64,000 nt of DNA from JAPOUP01 sp965201085 (lineage in GTDB: Bacteria; Pseudomonadota; Alphaproteobacteria; Rhodobacterales; Rhodobacteraceae). The stretch lies in NCBI GenBank assembly GCA_965201085.1, contig CBDAVS010000035.1:19839-83838 (forward strand), written 5' to 3'. The notes beneath the pieces are model-generated. The model saw only the letters and a program-made list of their open reading frames with translations, made no database searches and was not told the origin of the DNA. Both the position numbers and the translations under genes were made by a program. Shown piece after piece: positions 8,788 to 18,678 of the stretch (positions within the stretch are counted from its first letter, which is position 1; every line of letters starts with the position of its first letter).

Positions 8788-10913
8788 TCAGACAGATTTC
8801 CCCTGCCACGGTCGAGTGGCTCGGGAACGGATGCCTCCGTGGCGGCGTCACGCGTTCGGGCCTCGCCCGCGGGCTGGGCGGTCGGGAGGGTTGGCTGACC
8901 CACGACGGAAGGCCGTCGACGGTCACCGGGATGCGGGTCCTTCCCCTGCCCGCGGAGGAGCCCGGCCTGACGCTGCCGGAGGCGGCGCCGCGCTTCGCGT
9001 CGTCCAGCGGGCGACCGGCCGCCGCCGACCCTGGCGGCGCCCCGGTCGGGTGCGCTTCGGACGCGCCCGGCGGGGTCCGGCTGGAGCCGTTGGCGGAGGC
9101 GGACCGCCGCGCCTGCGGGTCGATGATGGAGAGGCGCCATCCGGAGGGGTGGCGGCGGGCTCCGGGAGGGCGGCTGCGGTACTGGATCGTGAGCGGCGCG
9201 CACGGGCGGCCCGGCGGTCCGGGCTTCGTTCCGGCGAGCCGCCGGCCGGGGCCCCGGGACGGTGCCATCGGCCGGTCGGCGCGGGCGCGGACCGCGGACA
9301 TGGGTCCCGTCCCTGACAGCCACCGCTTCCTGATCAGGCCGTCGGTGAGGGGCCACGGCCCCGCCTCCCTGGCGCTGCGGCTGGCGGCGGAGCGCGTGGC
9401 GGACGGGTGGCGGGCCCTCTACGGGGTCCGCCCCGTCCTCGCCTGCACGCCCGTGGGTCCGGACCATGCCGGGACGGGTTACCGGGCGGCGGGCCGGGAG
9501 CGGTGTCCCGGCCTGACCTCCGGGCGGCGTCCGGGCATCCGTCGCGGCGTGTGGACGCCGCCGCCGCCGCCCGGCTGGCGGGAGGTTCTCCGGGCGGAGC
9601 CGGAGCGCGGGCCCGGGCATACCGGACCGCCGCACCGGGGGACGCCGCCGACCGGCGCCCGCCGCCCGTGACGGTGGTCTCCGCCATCGGGGAGAACCCG
9701 CCGGGGAACGTCGTGCGGAAGGGAGAGGCGCCGCACTGGACGCTCCTGTCCAGCGGGGGCGGCGACGGCATGCGGACGGCGGAGACCGCCCTGCGGCGCT
9801 ACGGGCCGCGCCGGCGCATCGGGGAATGCTTCAGGGCCCTGAAGACGGGGACGGGGATAAGGGACCGCAGGCCCGACGCCGCCGGTGACCTCCGCGGATG
9901 CCTCGCCTTCGACGCGATGACCGCGTTCCGGGTCCGGGACCTCCAGCTTCCGGCGCGGGAGAGCCCCGACAGCCCGGCGGAGCGGCATGTAAGCCCGGAA
10001 CGCGTCGGGGCGGTGGTCATCCACGCCGCGTACGGGCGCGTCATCGACCAGAATTCCGCCTTCCCGCGATATTCTGAACATCCACGCCGCGTACGGGCGC
10101 GTCATCGGCCAGAGGGCGCCGCCGGAGCCGGACATGACCGTGGCGCGCCACCTCACGCCCGTCGCCGGCCTCGCCGGGTTCCGCCCGACGAAGCGCCGGC
10201 CCCTGCCCGGAACCCGGAAGCCATGGCAGGGCCTGCGCATCCCCAACGTCGCGGAAACCCATGCCAGGGCCATACGGGCCCGGACGGAGCGGAGAAGGGA
10301 ATGAGCCGGTCAGGTATGTGGTAGTGACAGACCCGTGGCCCCTCTCCACGACCATCCTTCCGACCTCGGCGGGAAGCTCCGGCGAGGGGAGCGACACGCT
10401 GTCGACCAGACGCCGGTATCCGTATTCGTATCCGTCCACGTCCCATGAGCCGTGGCCCGGCCTTCGGCCTTCGCCGGATCTGGATGTGCTGGTTCGCCAG
10501 TTCCCGAAGCCGGTCGAAACCGCACCCGGGACCCTGCTTCACGACCCCCGGCACAGGGATGGTCCACGGCTCCATCCCCGGCCCGCCGACCCGGCGGCTC
10601 CTTCCGGGCAGCGCCAGCCGACCCGGAAGCCGGAACAGCCGCTTTCGGGTCCCTTCGTCGCCGCAGGGGTCCTGGAGGCCGATCGGGATCGCCGGGATGT
10701 CGTCCCTCGATTTCATGTCCAGCCTGATCCTCCTGATGTCGGGGGCGCCGGGCCGCCGCTGGGTGTCGTGGACCCTGCGCATGGGGGCCTCCTGAAGGGG
10801 AGGAAGCCGGATTCCGCGGCATACCCTGACCGCCATATCCGGTGAATCCCCGCAAGGCGGATTCCGTCATTTACCGGGTAAAATCCGCAGCCCGGCGGTT
10901 TTCTGCGGACATT

Positions 10914-11183
10914 AGTTTGCGGTCCTGCGAATTCATGGCAGAGCCATGTTTTGAATGAACGAGCGAATGACGAGGCTCCGCAACAAATGTGATCCTTGAA
11001 TCGTCACGGTCATTTCACGGTTTGGGTTCAAATCGCTTCACCAATCTCCATGGCGACGCGACACCAAAGGACAGCCACTCGAAGGGCATTTCGAACGCCT
11101 CGCTTCGCCCAATCGTTCGGAAAGGACGTGACGGCCGAATTCAGACCGGCAGACCACGCTCCAGATTTCTTACATGGACTTTG
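10914..11183. other. Intergenic between ISNCY copy 1 and olsA
   Basis: No gene, RNA or clear terminator seen. Composition is ordinary. Confidence 0.5.
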
Positions 11184-12008
11184 TCAAAATCCGGATGTAT
11201 CAGGCATGCTCCCCCGTATCCTCTCCTCACAGGACTGAGCAAGGGCCTTTCGATCCGCAAAGTCGGCAACTCGCAACGGTGGATGGAAAACCACCTCGAT
11301 GGAACCCTGACGTGGCGTCGAAAGAACCTTGGTTAGATGCGGTCCGAGATCCATGTCCCCCCACCAGCAATAGAACCTCGGATCCTCATCTTCAGGTGCC
11401 CGATAGATCACCGCGACTGGCTGAACCCAGGAAACATCCTTCAGGCTCTCTGTGAAAAAAGGCGCAAAAAGCGTTGATTTAAAATAATGAACCGACATTC
11501 CATCCGTTGAGGTTCCTTCGGGAAAGAACAATATCCTGTGGCCAGCATGCAGACGGTCTTCAAGGAGCTTCTTATGTTCAAGAGCCTCTACCTTACGGCG
11601 ATTGATATGGATCGTGCCTGTCGCCCGCGAAAACCAGTTGATCAAAGGCCAGTTCGCGACCTCTGACTTGGCAACAAAGAACATTCTGATTCCGGCGCAT
11701 AACGCAAAGATATCCAGCCATGACGAATGGTTGGCCACAACCGCACCAGGCTGGCTCATCGGCGTACCTTGACAGCTATAACGAACCCCCAAAATCAACA
11801 GGGCCGCCCGGCTGACGAACTGGGGAAGACGTTCCGTCCAGGGGCGTCGATATCGCCAGAGCAGGCTCTCGGGGATGCGCAGAAACAACAGTGTCCCAAG
11901 ACATCCAAACGCAATGGCCGCGAACGCTCCTCCCCGAATGATGACAAGCATCCAACCAAGAACACGGCCGCGAGCCGATTTCGATCTATACGGCTGCCGC
12001 TGATTCAT
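11184..12008 (-). CDS. olsA: Lysophospholipid/lyso-ornithine lipid acyltransferase (PlsC family)
   Basis: The 274-residue membrane acyltransferase has an N-terminal hydrophobic segment (about residues 17-46), the catalytic NHSSWLD (HX4D) and the glycerol-phosphate-site motif FPEGTS. Its start overlaps the olsB stop (ATGA). Next to OlsB the likely role is O-acylation of lyso-ornithine lipid to give ornithine lipid, a phosphorus-free membrane lipid. It could instead, or also, act as a 1-acylglycerol-3-phosphate acyltransferase, as bifunctional OlsA proteins do. Confidence 0.87.
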   Translation of the reverse strand: MNQRQPYRSKSARGRVLGWMLVIIRGGAFAAIAFGCLGTLLFLRIPESLLWRYRRPWTERLPQFVSRAALLILGVRYSCQGTPMSQPGAVVANHSSWLDIFALCAGIRMFFVAKSEVANWPLINWFSRATGTIHINRRKVEALEHKKLLEDRLHAGHRILFFPEGTSTDGMSVHYFKSTLFAPFFTESLKDVSWVQPVAVIYRAPEDEDPRFYCWWGDMDLGPHLTKVLSTPRQGSIEVVFHPPLRVADFADRKALAQSCEERIRGSMPDTSGF

Positions 12009-12784
12009 CGGGCCAGCGCGCGGCTGCGCCCGTAGATCACGCGCTGGCTTGTGTTGACGCGCTCAACATCCAAAATCAGACATACATCTACAGTGTTGAA
12101 CGCATTGTCGATCCAGGCCCCCTGCCCGACAAAACCGCCAAGCCGCAGATACGCCTTGATCAACGCAGGTGTCGCGAGCATGGCGGAGCGCCGGTCTATT
12201 GCCTCCAACGGAAGCCGGTCCATCGCATATGCATGCTCGGTCCTTGCAACCACCCGCAGCCTCGGAGGCGCCAGGTAACGATGGTGCAGATAGCTCAGAG
12301 GCGCCGCCAAAGATTCCGTATCGGTGCCATGAAACGATGCGACGCCAAACAATACCTCAATGCCGTGGCGGCTTACGTAATCGTCAAGCCCTGCCCAAAG
12401 TTCATACATAGCCGTGCCACCACGGTAATTGGCATGAATGCAGGACCGACCCAGTTCAAGCAACTTTCTTCCGCTCCGCCGCAACACACCAAGGTCGTAT
12501 TCATCTTCTGAATAGAAACGTCCAATCCGTTCGGCGGTTTCGCCACGCAGCAGGCGGTAGACGCCAACCACCTGATCGCACGCAACTCGGTTTCTGTCCA
12601 AAAGGAGAAGATGATCCAGATACGGGTCGAAACGGTCCTGTTCGAGCCTCAGCTCATGATCCACATGAATGCCGTCGGCTCCGAGCTCATCCACAAAAAC
12701 GCTGTACCGCAGCCTCTGCGCCGCCCGTAGATCGGCGTCCGAATCGGCCAGCTTTAGATGGAAATCGGGAGATGGTGCATTCAT
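12005..12784 (-). CDS. olsB: L-ornithine N-alpha-acyltransferase
   Basis: The 259-residue GNAT-like acyltransferase of the OlsB type transfers a 3-hydroxyacyl group from ACP to ornithine, the first step of ornithine lipid synthesis. Typical features are the RYSVFVDELGA start region, the CDQVVGVYRLL core strand and ELGRSCIHANYRGG. The ATG at 12784 is chosen because a GGGGAGGCGATGGGGCG leader precedes it; the longer frame to 13030 has no family similarity. It is the first gene of the olsB-olsA pair. Confidence 0.88.
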   Translation of the reverse strand: MNAPSPDFHLKLADSDADLRAAQRLRYSVFVDELGADGIHVDHELRLEQDRFDPYLDHLLLLDRNRVACDQVVGVYRLLRGETAERIGRFYSEDEYDLGVLRRSGRKLLELGRSCIHANYRGGTAMYELWAGLDDYVSRHGIEVLFGVASFHGTDTESLAAPLSYLHHRYLAPPRLRVVARTEHAYAMDRLPLEAIDRRSAMLATPALIKAYLRLGGFVGQGAWIDNAFNTVDVCLILDVERVNTSQRVIYGRSRALAR

Positions 12785-13007
12785 CGCCCCATCGCCTCCC
12801 CTGTATATGCGGCTTCCGGCCCATAGGGTGCCAATGGGAACTGCAGCGGGCGGGCGCATCCGACTCCTTTGACTTTCATCCAAATTTCGCTTCGAACTCG
12901 ACACGCAGGCCGCATGAAAGGCACCACGCAGGCTCACAACGCTGGGACAGCCAGTTGGTGACCGCCGGATCCCGGCGCAATGTGCATTCGCCCTTGGATC
13001 CATCCGC

Positions 13008-13190
13008 TCAATGGCCGTCCTCCGGCGCAAGCATCACCCGTCTTCCGTCAATGACAACCTTACCCGCGTGCTCGAAATTCACCGTCACCCTCCAGCCGAT
13101 ATTCGACTGAACCTGTCCCACGCCCCAATCAGGCCTCGCAGGATGGCGCACCAGCATTCCCGGCTCAAGCATCGCATTCAGGTCTTCCAT
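13008..13190 (-). CDS. DUF3553 small protein
   Basis: About 60 residues: MEDLNAMLEPGMLVRHPARP, then a WGVGQVQS and VNFEHAGKVVID core. This matches the short, SH3-like DUF3553 proteins of alphaproteobacteria, of unknown function, often near proA. The inner ATG at 13190 is preferred over 13205 because homologues start at the equivalent of M-x-D-L-N-A. Confidence 0.75.
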   Translation of the reverse strand: MEDLNAMLEPGMLVRHPARPDWGVGQVQSNIGWRVTVNFEHAGKVVIDGRRVMLAPEDGH

Positions 13191-13453
13191 TCCGCCTCTC
13201 TTCACACGAGACCAGAGCCTTCCAGAACGGAACGCACATTTGCCGAACGACCTGAACGACCTCGGTCACGGATCCTACCAGTCCACACGCAGGTGGCACC
13301 CCATTGGTTGGAAGTGCCTTGGGCGCACCTGGTTTCGGACAGGTCATCACCGCGTCCAGCGCCACCAGATTCCAGGTGTTGCCTCAATGCAAAGCTTCTT
13401 CAGGTCACCCATGCAAACTCCAATGTCCAGGAACCAAGGTCACCGCCAACGTC
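13191..13453. other. Gap between DUF3553 gene and proA
   Basis: Two short minus-strand frames (13165-13365 and 13202-13387) are open but resemble nothing known. In related genomes another gene often lies here; if so, only an unrecognisable remnant is left. Confidence 0.35.
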
Positions 13454-14719
13454 TCAGGCGCGAACCGTTCCATCCCCCGTAACCAAGTATTTAAAGCTTG
13501 TCAGCTGAGCGGCACCAACCGGGCCACGAGCATGTAGTTTACCGGTGGCGATGCCAATCTCGGCACCCAACCCGAACTCGCCACCATCCGCGAACTGAGT
13601 CGAGGAATTGTGCATGAGAATCGCGCTGTCCAGCCTTTCCAAGAACCGCGCCGCGACCGCGTCATCTTCGGTGATGATGCAGTCGGTATGACCTGAACCA
13701 TGTCGCCGAATATGCGATATAGCCTCGTCGAGGCCGGAAACCTTCCTCGCTGCGAGGTCCATGCTCAGATATTCGCGACCCCAATCCGATTCGGAAGCGG
13801 GTACAACGCCGTCAAATTCCTGCAGCGCCGCATCGCCATGTATGGTGACGCCTTCCTTGATCAATGCATCCACAACAGCCCTGCCAAGAGACTCCACAAT
13901 GTCGTGGTGGATCAACAGACATTCGACGGCGCCACAGATCCCGGTGCGACGGGTCTTTGAATTCAGCACCACGTCCACCGCCTTGCGCAGGTCAGCCGCT
14001 CTGTCAAGATATATGTGAACTATGCCTTCCAAATGGGCGAATACGGGTACTCGCGCCTCTTTCTGCACCAGACCGACGAGACCCTTTCCGCCACGCGGAA
14101 CGATTACATCGAGGAAATCCGTCATGGCCAACATTTCGCTGACCGCGGCCCGATCACGGGTCGGTACGCGCTGGATCGACTCCACCGGCAATCCCGCGCT
14201 GCGGAGACCGTGAACCAAACAGTCATGGATCGCGCCCGAAGAATGATGACTTTCGGATCCCCCACGCAGAATGACGGCATTTCCGGCTTTAAGGCAAAGC
14301 GCACCGGCGTCGGCGGTCACATTGGGTCGGCTCTCATAGATGACACCCACCACGCCCAAAGGCGTGCGTACACGTCGGATATGCAACCCGCTCGGCCTGT
14401 CCCACTCTCCGATCACCTCTCCGATCGGATCAGGTTGGGACGCCACCGCGCGAAGCGCGCTCTCCATGGATTTGATCCGGCTTTCATCCAGCATAAGCCG
14501 ATCGAGCATCGCGTCGCTCAGTTCCCTTTCCCGACCATATGCCATATCCGCCGCATTCGCCGAGCAGATCTCGGTACGCCGGTCCCATACCGCGTCAGCC
14601 GCCGCTTCAAGCGCGGTGACCTTGCGTTCAGTGGGAACGAATGCCAGTTCTGCAGCGGCGGCTTTCGCCTTCGCGCCCTGTTCGGCCATCAACGCCGTAA
14701 TGTCGCTGAAGTCTTTCAT
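13454..14719 (-). CDS. proA: Gamma-glutamyl phosphate reductase
   Basis: The 421-residue, full-length NADPH-dependent enzyme is the second step of proline synthesis. The catalytic cysteine lies in TRRTGICGAVE and the substrate loop in VIYESRPNVTADA. It follows proB by ten bases on the same strand, so the two are co-transcribed. Confidence 0.97.
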   Translation of the reverse strand: MKDFSDITALMAEQGAKAKAAAAELAFVPTERKVTALEAAADAVWDRRTEICSANAADMAYGRERELSDAMLDRLMLDESRIKSMESALRAVASQPDPIGEVIGEWDRPSGLHIRRVRTPLGVVGVIYESRPNVTADAGALCLKAGNAVILRGGSESHHSSGAIHDCLVHGLRSAGLPVESIQRVPTRDRAAVSEMLAMTDFLDVIVPRGGKGLVGLVQKEARVPVFAHLEGIVHIYLDRAADLRKAVDVVLNSKTRRTGICGAVECLLIHHDIVESLGRAVVDALIKEGVTIHGDAALQEFDGVVPASESDWGREYLSMDLAARKVSGLDEAISHIRRHGSGHTDCIITEDDAVAARFLERLDSAILMHNSSTQFADGGEFGLGAEIGIATGKLHARGPVGAAQLTSFKYLVTGDGTVRA

Positions 14720-14729
14720 CCCATACCCT

Positions 14730-15833
14730 TCACGTCACCATATCATCCCTATGGATCAATGCCGCCCTTCCGGGATAGCCCAGCGTCGCCTCGATTTCAA
14801 CGGATCTTCGCCCCTTTATCAAGATGGTTTCCGCACTGGTATAGCGCACGAGGCCCCGTCCGAATACGCCATCCGGTCCTGTAATCGTTACCGGGTCACC
14901 CCGTCCGAATACCCCTTTGACCTCCTTAACCCCGGCTGGAAGAAGCGATTTACCCGTCCGTAAAGCGCGCACGGCTCCCGCGTCAACGATGATCTCGCCC
15001 TTTGGTTTCATCGCACCGATCCAGCCCTTGCGCGCGGTCTGCGGATCACCTTCCGCAGCGAACCAAGTCGCCGCTGCGCCGTTATCGAGACGGGTCAGAG
15101 GACATGTTCCGTAGCCTTTGGTGATCACCAACGCGCAGCCAGCGCCGGTGGCCGTCCTCGCCGCCATCAGCTTCGTCTTCATTCCTCCACTGGAAAGCCC
15201 CGTTCCCTCGTCGCCGGCCATTAATTCGATTTCGGGTGTGATCCTTTCGATTACATCAAATCTCCGCGCTTCGGGGTCCACCCGCGGGTCACCTGAATAG
15301 AAACCATCGACATCGGAGAGCAGCACCAGCAGATCGGCCCCAACGGTGACGGCGATCCGGGCCGCGAGGCGATCATTGTCGCCAAAGCGGATTTCATCGG
15401 TCGCCACGGTGTCATTCTCGTTGACCACAGGGACGATGCCCAGTCGAAGAAGCTGAGCCAGAGTGGCCCGGGAGTTAAGATAGCGCCGGCGATCTTCACT
15501 GTCTTCCAAGGTCAGAAGAATCTGCGCGGCCTTGAGACCATGCGGAGCCAGCGCCTCTTCATACGCCCTCGCCAACTGAATCTGGCCAACGGCGGCGGCC
15601 GCCTGCGACTGCTCCAGCGCAAGTACACCCGGCGGCAGACCGAGCGAGGCACGACCTAGCGAGATGGAACCGGATGAAACAAGAACCATATCTGCACCGC
15701 GGTGACTGAACTTCGCGACGTCGTCTGCTAGTCCGTTCAACCATTCCGATCGAATCGTACCGCTGTCGGAATCGACCAGAAGAGCGGAGCCAATCTTGAC
15801 GACGAGCCGGTTGGCATGACTCAGGGAAACCAC
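14730..15833 (-). CDS. proB: Glutamate 5-kinase
   Basis: The 367-residue protein has an N-terminal amino-acid kinase domain (VVKIGSALLVD, LVSSGSISLG, VVNENDTVATDE) and a C-terminal PUA domain (DAGAVRALRTGKSLLPAGV). It phosphorylates glutamate for proline synthesis. The start is probably the GTG at 15833, giving a 13-base overlap with the end of obgE. Confidence 0.96.
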   Translation of the reverse strand: MVSLSHANRLVVKIGSALLVDSDSGTIRSEWLNGLADDVAKFSHRGADMVLVSSGSISLGRASLGLPPGVLALEQSQAAAAVGQIQLARAYEEALAPHGLKAAQILLTLEDSEDRRRYLNSRATLAQLLRLGIVPVVNENDTVATDEIRFGDNDRLAARIAVTVGADLLVLLSDVDGFYSGDPRVDPEARRFDVIERITPEIELMAGDEGTGLSSGGMKTKLMAARTATGAGCALVITKGYGTCPLTRLDNGAAATWFAAEGDPQTARKGWIGAMKPKGEIIVDAGAVRALRTGKSLLPAGVKEVKGVFGRGDPVTITGPDGVFGRGLVRYTSAETILIKGRRSVEIEATLGYPGRAALIHRDDMVT

Positions 15834-16858
15834 CGTTCATCCCCCATCAAGTTTTTCCTGACGGGCGAACCGCAAATCCTGACTTCCGCGGACACGGCGC
15901 GCAGAACCTCTTTCACCCCCTGTCCCCCCACTCCGGAAATTGCGAACACCGGCTGACCGGTCTCCGCTTCCAAAGCCAAGACCCTCTCTGACTCAAGATC
16001 ACGATCCAGCGCATCCACTTTGTTAAGCGCGGTCACCCGTGGCTTCAGAGCCAGATTCCCCCCATAAGCGTCAAGCTCCCCGATCACCGTACGGTAATCC
16101 TGCACAGGATCCGCCGCCGCACCATCGACAAGGTGCAGCAGGACCGAACAGCGTTCCACATGGCCCAGGAAACGGTGCCCGAGACCTCGGCCATCGTGTG
16201 CGCCTTCGATCAAACCGGGAATATCGGCCATGACGAATTCCGAACCATCGATAGGAATTACACCCAGGTTCGGCTGAAGCGTTGTGAAAGGATAGTCAGC
16301 GATCTTCGGTCGGGCGTTCGATGTCGCCGCCAACAGTGTGGACTTTCCGGAATTCGGCAATCCAAGCAAACCCGCGTCGGCCATGAGTTTGAGTCGGAAC
16401 CAGACGGTACGCTCAATGCCTTTCTGACCGGGATTCGCACGGCGTGGAGCCTGATTGACTGAGGACTTGAACCGCAGGTTCCCGAAACCGCCATTCCCGC
16501 CCTTCGCCAATCGAAACCGCTGGCCAACCTCGGTCAGATCGCCCAAAATGGATTCGCCGTCCTCGTCCAGAACCTCGGTTCCGGCCGGCACCCTCAGGAC
16601 GATATCCGCACCGTTTTTGCCGGTACGCTGCCTGCCCATGCCACCTTGACCGTTTTTCGCGAAATGATGCTGCCTGTATCGGAAATCAATCAACGTATTC
16701 AGGCCATCGACGGCCTCCGCCCACACATCCCCCCCCTTTCCGCCATCGCCGCCATCGGGACCTCCGAATTCAATGAACTTTTCACGCCTGAAGGAGACAC
16801 AGCCAGCCCCTCCACTGCCTGAACGGATGTAAGCCTTTGCAAGATCAAGGAATTTCAT
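15821..16858 (-). CDS. obgE: Obg GTPase, ribosome assembly factor
   Basis: The 345-residue protein has a glycine-rich Obg domain (GSGGAGCVSFRREKF, GGDGGKGGD) followed by a G domain with G1 GLPNSGKST, G3 DIPGLIEGAHDGRGLG and G4 NKVD. It binds the 50S subunit late in assembly. The rplU-rpmA-obgE order is widely conserved. Confidence 0.97.
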   Translation of the reverse strand: MKFLDLAKAYIRSGSGGAGCVSFRREKFIEFGGPDGGDGGKGGDVWAEAVDGLNTLIDFRYRQHHFAKNGQGGMGRQRTGKNGADIVLRVPAGTEVLDEDGESILGDLTEVGQRFRLAKGGNGGFGNLRFKSSVNQAPRRANPGQKGIERTVWFRLKLMADAGLLGLPNSGKSTLLAATSNARPKIADYPFTTLQPNLGVIPIDGSEFVMADIPGLIEGAHDGRGLGHRFLGHVERCSVLLHLVDGAAADPVQDYRTVIGELDAYGGNLALKPRVTALNKVDALDRDLESERVLALEAETGQPVFAISGVGGQGVKEVLRAVSAEVRICGSPVRKNLMGDERWFP

Positions 16859-17219
16859 CTGGGCACTTCACTGCGGCTTTATCGCAAACTAGAACATCGG
16901 TGAAACCGGCTCAAGCCATCGGTAAAAGCCTGCCCTCACAACCGCCTGAATCACGAATTCCGCTCCCGCCCATTCCAACTCGGCCCGAGCCTCGCTCCGG
17001 AATGAAGCAGCCAACGGGGGATTCAACTTCACCTGAACGGGTATCCGATGTCTTAACCCGTAACGGAGCGTCCATCCGCCTTCATCGATGCGGTGTGTGG
17101 ATCAAACAAGCGTCAAATCACTGACCGGTCCGCGCCAAGTCACCTCATCAAAGGGACAGGCTCAAAACTTTGCGACGGCAAGACGATCCAATAAAATCCA
17201 GCGGTTGAGCCAGACGGTC
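16859..17219. other. 361-base gap between rpmA and obgE
   Basis: No recognisable gene. Related genomes often carry an acetyltransferase gene here, but no frame resembles one. Probably untranslated or deleted DNA. Confidence 0.4.
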
Positions 17220-17489
17220 CTATTCCGCGGGTTCGGCTGGTGGAAACACCGAAATGAACGTGCGCCCTTTGAGACCCTTGTGGAATTTGACATGTCCCTC
17301 AACGGTCGCGAAAATGGTATGATCCCTGCCCATACCAACGCCATTTCCCGGCCACCATTTCGTACCACGTTGCCGGACGATGATGTTGCCCGGAACGGTG
17401 CGCTGCCCTCCGTAAAGCTTCACGCCCAGACGGCGCCCCGCTGAGTCGCGCCCATTCCGGCTTGAACCACCTGCTTTTTTATGTGCCAT
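17220..17489 (-). CDS. rpmA: Ribosomal protein bL27
   Basis: 89 residues starting MAHKKAGGSSRNGRDS, with GGQRTVPGNIIVRQRGT, fully typical of bL27 near the peptidyl-transferase centre. The gene is 26 bases downstream of rplU. Confidence 0.98.
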   Translation of the reverse strand: MAHKKAGGSSRNGRDSAGRRLGVKLYGGQRTVPGNIIVRQRGTKWWPGNGVGMGRDHTIFATVEGHVKFHKGLKGRTFISVFPPAEPAE

Positions 17490-17515
17490 CTGTCAGATCT
17501 CCACAAATCGACGAG

Positions 17516-18199
17516 CTATTTGGCCCGATCTTCACTGTCGTCATGTTCATCGGCCATTCCGTCATTTTCATCGGCTGACTCAGGCAGCGATATCCCCACG
17601 GTCCCTGAATCGTCTTCAGCTTCGTCAACGGCGTCTTGCGGTTGAGGATGTTCCACGGCGGCACTGGTTTCGGTCTGCGGAAGGTCTGGCGGATCGATCC
17701 GTTCTTTTTCCGCCGCGACCGGATCGCTGTAATCATCCCGGTCTTCTTCGGTAACAGGCGCTTTGTCCTCGACCGGCTCCGCCGCGCCCTGTTCATCCAC
17801 CGTTGAATCCGTTAACACATCCTGGGCCTTGGTCTCCCATGCTCCGGAAACCGATCCGGCACCGACCGCGGCTTTTACACCCGAATCAACCGCGCCTGAT
17901 TCGAGGATTTCGGTCACGCGCAACAGCGTCAGTCGCTGTCGGTGGCCTTTGGTGCGTTTGGATCCGTGTTTCCGACGACGCTTGACGAAATGAATAACCT
18001 TTTTGTCCTTGATCTGGTCGATCACCTCGGCCTGAACGCCCGCATCTTGCACAAACGGTTCGCCAACCCTGTCCCCGACCATGAGGATTTCGTTGAACTG
18101 GACAGTCTCACCGGCGACAGCGGCCAGTTTCTCGACCCTTAGAACATCACCGCTGGACACCTTGTACTGCTTGCCACCGGTCTTTAGAACCGCGAACAT
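17516..18199 (-). CDS. rplU: Ribosomal protein bL21 with long acidic C-terminal extension
   Basis: Residues 1-102 are a normal bL21 (MFAVLKTGGKQYKV, HFVKRRRKHGSKRTKGHRQ). The remaining 125 or so residues are Asp/Glu-, Ser- and Ala-rich with low complexity, ending in an acidic EHDDSEDRAK tail. Alphaproteobacterial bL21 often carries an extension, but this one is as long as the core. It could bind a basic partner or be disordered; no domain is visible. Confidence 0.95.
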   Translation of the reverse strand: MFAVLKTGGKQYKVSSGDVLRVEKLAAVAGETVQFNEILMVGDRVGEPFVQDAGVQAEVIDQIKDKKVIHFVKRRRKHGSKRTKGHRQRLTLLRVTEILESGAVDSGVKAAVGAGSVSGAWETKAQDVLTDSTVDEQGAAEPVEDKAPVTEEDRDDYSDPVAAEKERIDPPDLPQTETSAAVEHPQPQDAVDEAEDDSGTVGISLPESADENDGMADEHDDSEDRAK

Positions 18200-18571
18200 C
18201 GGCTTTCTCCACTATACCGCGTCCTAAGGCCCCTCGTTTCGAGGCGTTCCGGGCATTTCGCCGCCGCGAACAGCGTTACTTGACTTTTCAGCCACCCTAG
18301 GCAGCCGAATTGCGGCTTATCGGAGCGCGAACCGAACAAGTCAAGGCTTTTTGTCGAACTTTTCGGAAATTCCCGATCCGACTCTATACAGGGTGGATCC
18401 GCATAATAAGGATTGGTTTTTGGACGATTGGCTGCTCAAACGAGGTTTCAGTGCATCGTTGACAGGGTTCCGGGCACGAATGCTCAGGAACGTTACCGAG
18501 ATCGGCTTTAGCAAAGCAAACCAGGTTGCGTCCGGCTTCAGCATGTTCTAGGGGCATCATATGCCGCTTCT
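18200..18571. other. Region upstream of rplU and tRNA-Ser
   Basis: Divergent regulatory region for rplU (minus) and tRNA-Ser (plus). No convincing promoter pair was picked out and no gene was recognised; a 66-codon plus-strand frame at 18351-18551 has no similarity I know. Confidence 0.4.
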
Positions 18572-18658
18572 GGAGAGGTGCCGGAGTGGTCGAACGGGGC
18601 GGTCTCGAAAACCGTTGAACCTTCACGGGTTCCCAGGGTTCGAATCCCTGTCTCTCCG
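18572..18658 (+). tRNA. serU: tRNA-Ser (anticodon CGA)
   Basis: GGAGAGG pairs with TCTCTCC across the acceptor stem. The anticodon stem GCGGT/ACCGT encloses the loop CTCGAAA with anticodon CGA. A long variable arm and a GGTTCGAATCC T-arm follow, with CCA encoded at 18659-18661. The class II fold is right for serine; it reads UCG. A decayed ISNCY remnant starts about 20 bases downstream. Confidence 0.95.
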
Positions 18659-18678
18659 CCACCTTGGTACAGAACCGG

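Larger units (their letters stand above)
7714..10330 (+). mobile_element. IS4-family element with DruA-like (DUF4338) domain, copy 1
   Basis: Terminal inverted repeats CTGTCACTAACATGCACCTG and the reverse complement of GTCAGGTATGTGGTAGTGACAG bound it, with a nine-base target duplication in the host ISNCY (7705-7713 and 10331-10339, eight matches). An IS5 sits at 7782-8787. The open region from about 8790 to 9620 encodes a DUF4338/DruA-like domain: QISPATVEWL, LRYWIVSGA, SHRFLI, LYGVRPVLACT, GTGYRAA. The part from about 9640 to 10060 encodes the end of a Tn5-like IS4 transposase (TVVSAIGENPP, CLAFDAMTAFRV). The middle of the DDE domain is deleted. A roughly 60-base tandem duplication lies at 10018-10107. 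Inactive. Confidence 0.82.
6497..10913 (-). mobile_element. ISNCY-family element, copy 1, split by a nested IS4/IS5 insertion
   Basis: The left terminus AGTGTCTGCCAGAAAAC begins at 6497 and a decayed right terminus ends at 10913. The two parts, 6497-7713 and about 10331-10913, join into one element homologous to the full copies at 31714 and 55846. The right part encodes, on the minus strand, the ISNCY transposase N-terminus MRRVHDTQRRPGAPDI; the left part encodes the C-terminal half. The frame is broken in several places, so it cannot be active. No target duplication could be recognised (AGAT on the left, AGTT on the right). Confidence 0.85.

Noticed and set aside
7714..10330. Druantia defence system
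   Set aside because: Only the DruA-like domain is present, fused to a transposase; no DruB-E genes or helicase are nearby.
14015..14884. 289-codon plus-strand frame opposite proA and proB
   Set aside because: Spans two convincing minus-strand genes and has no similarity of its own.
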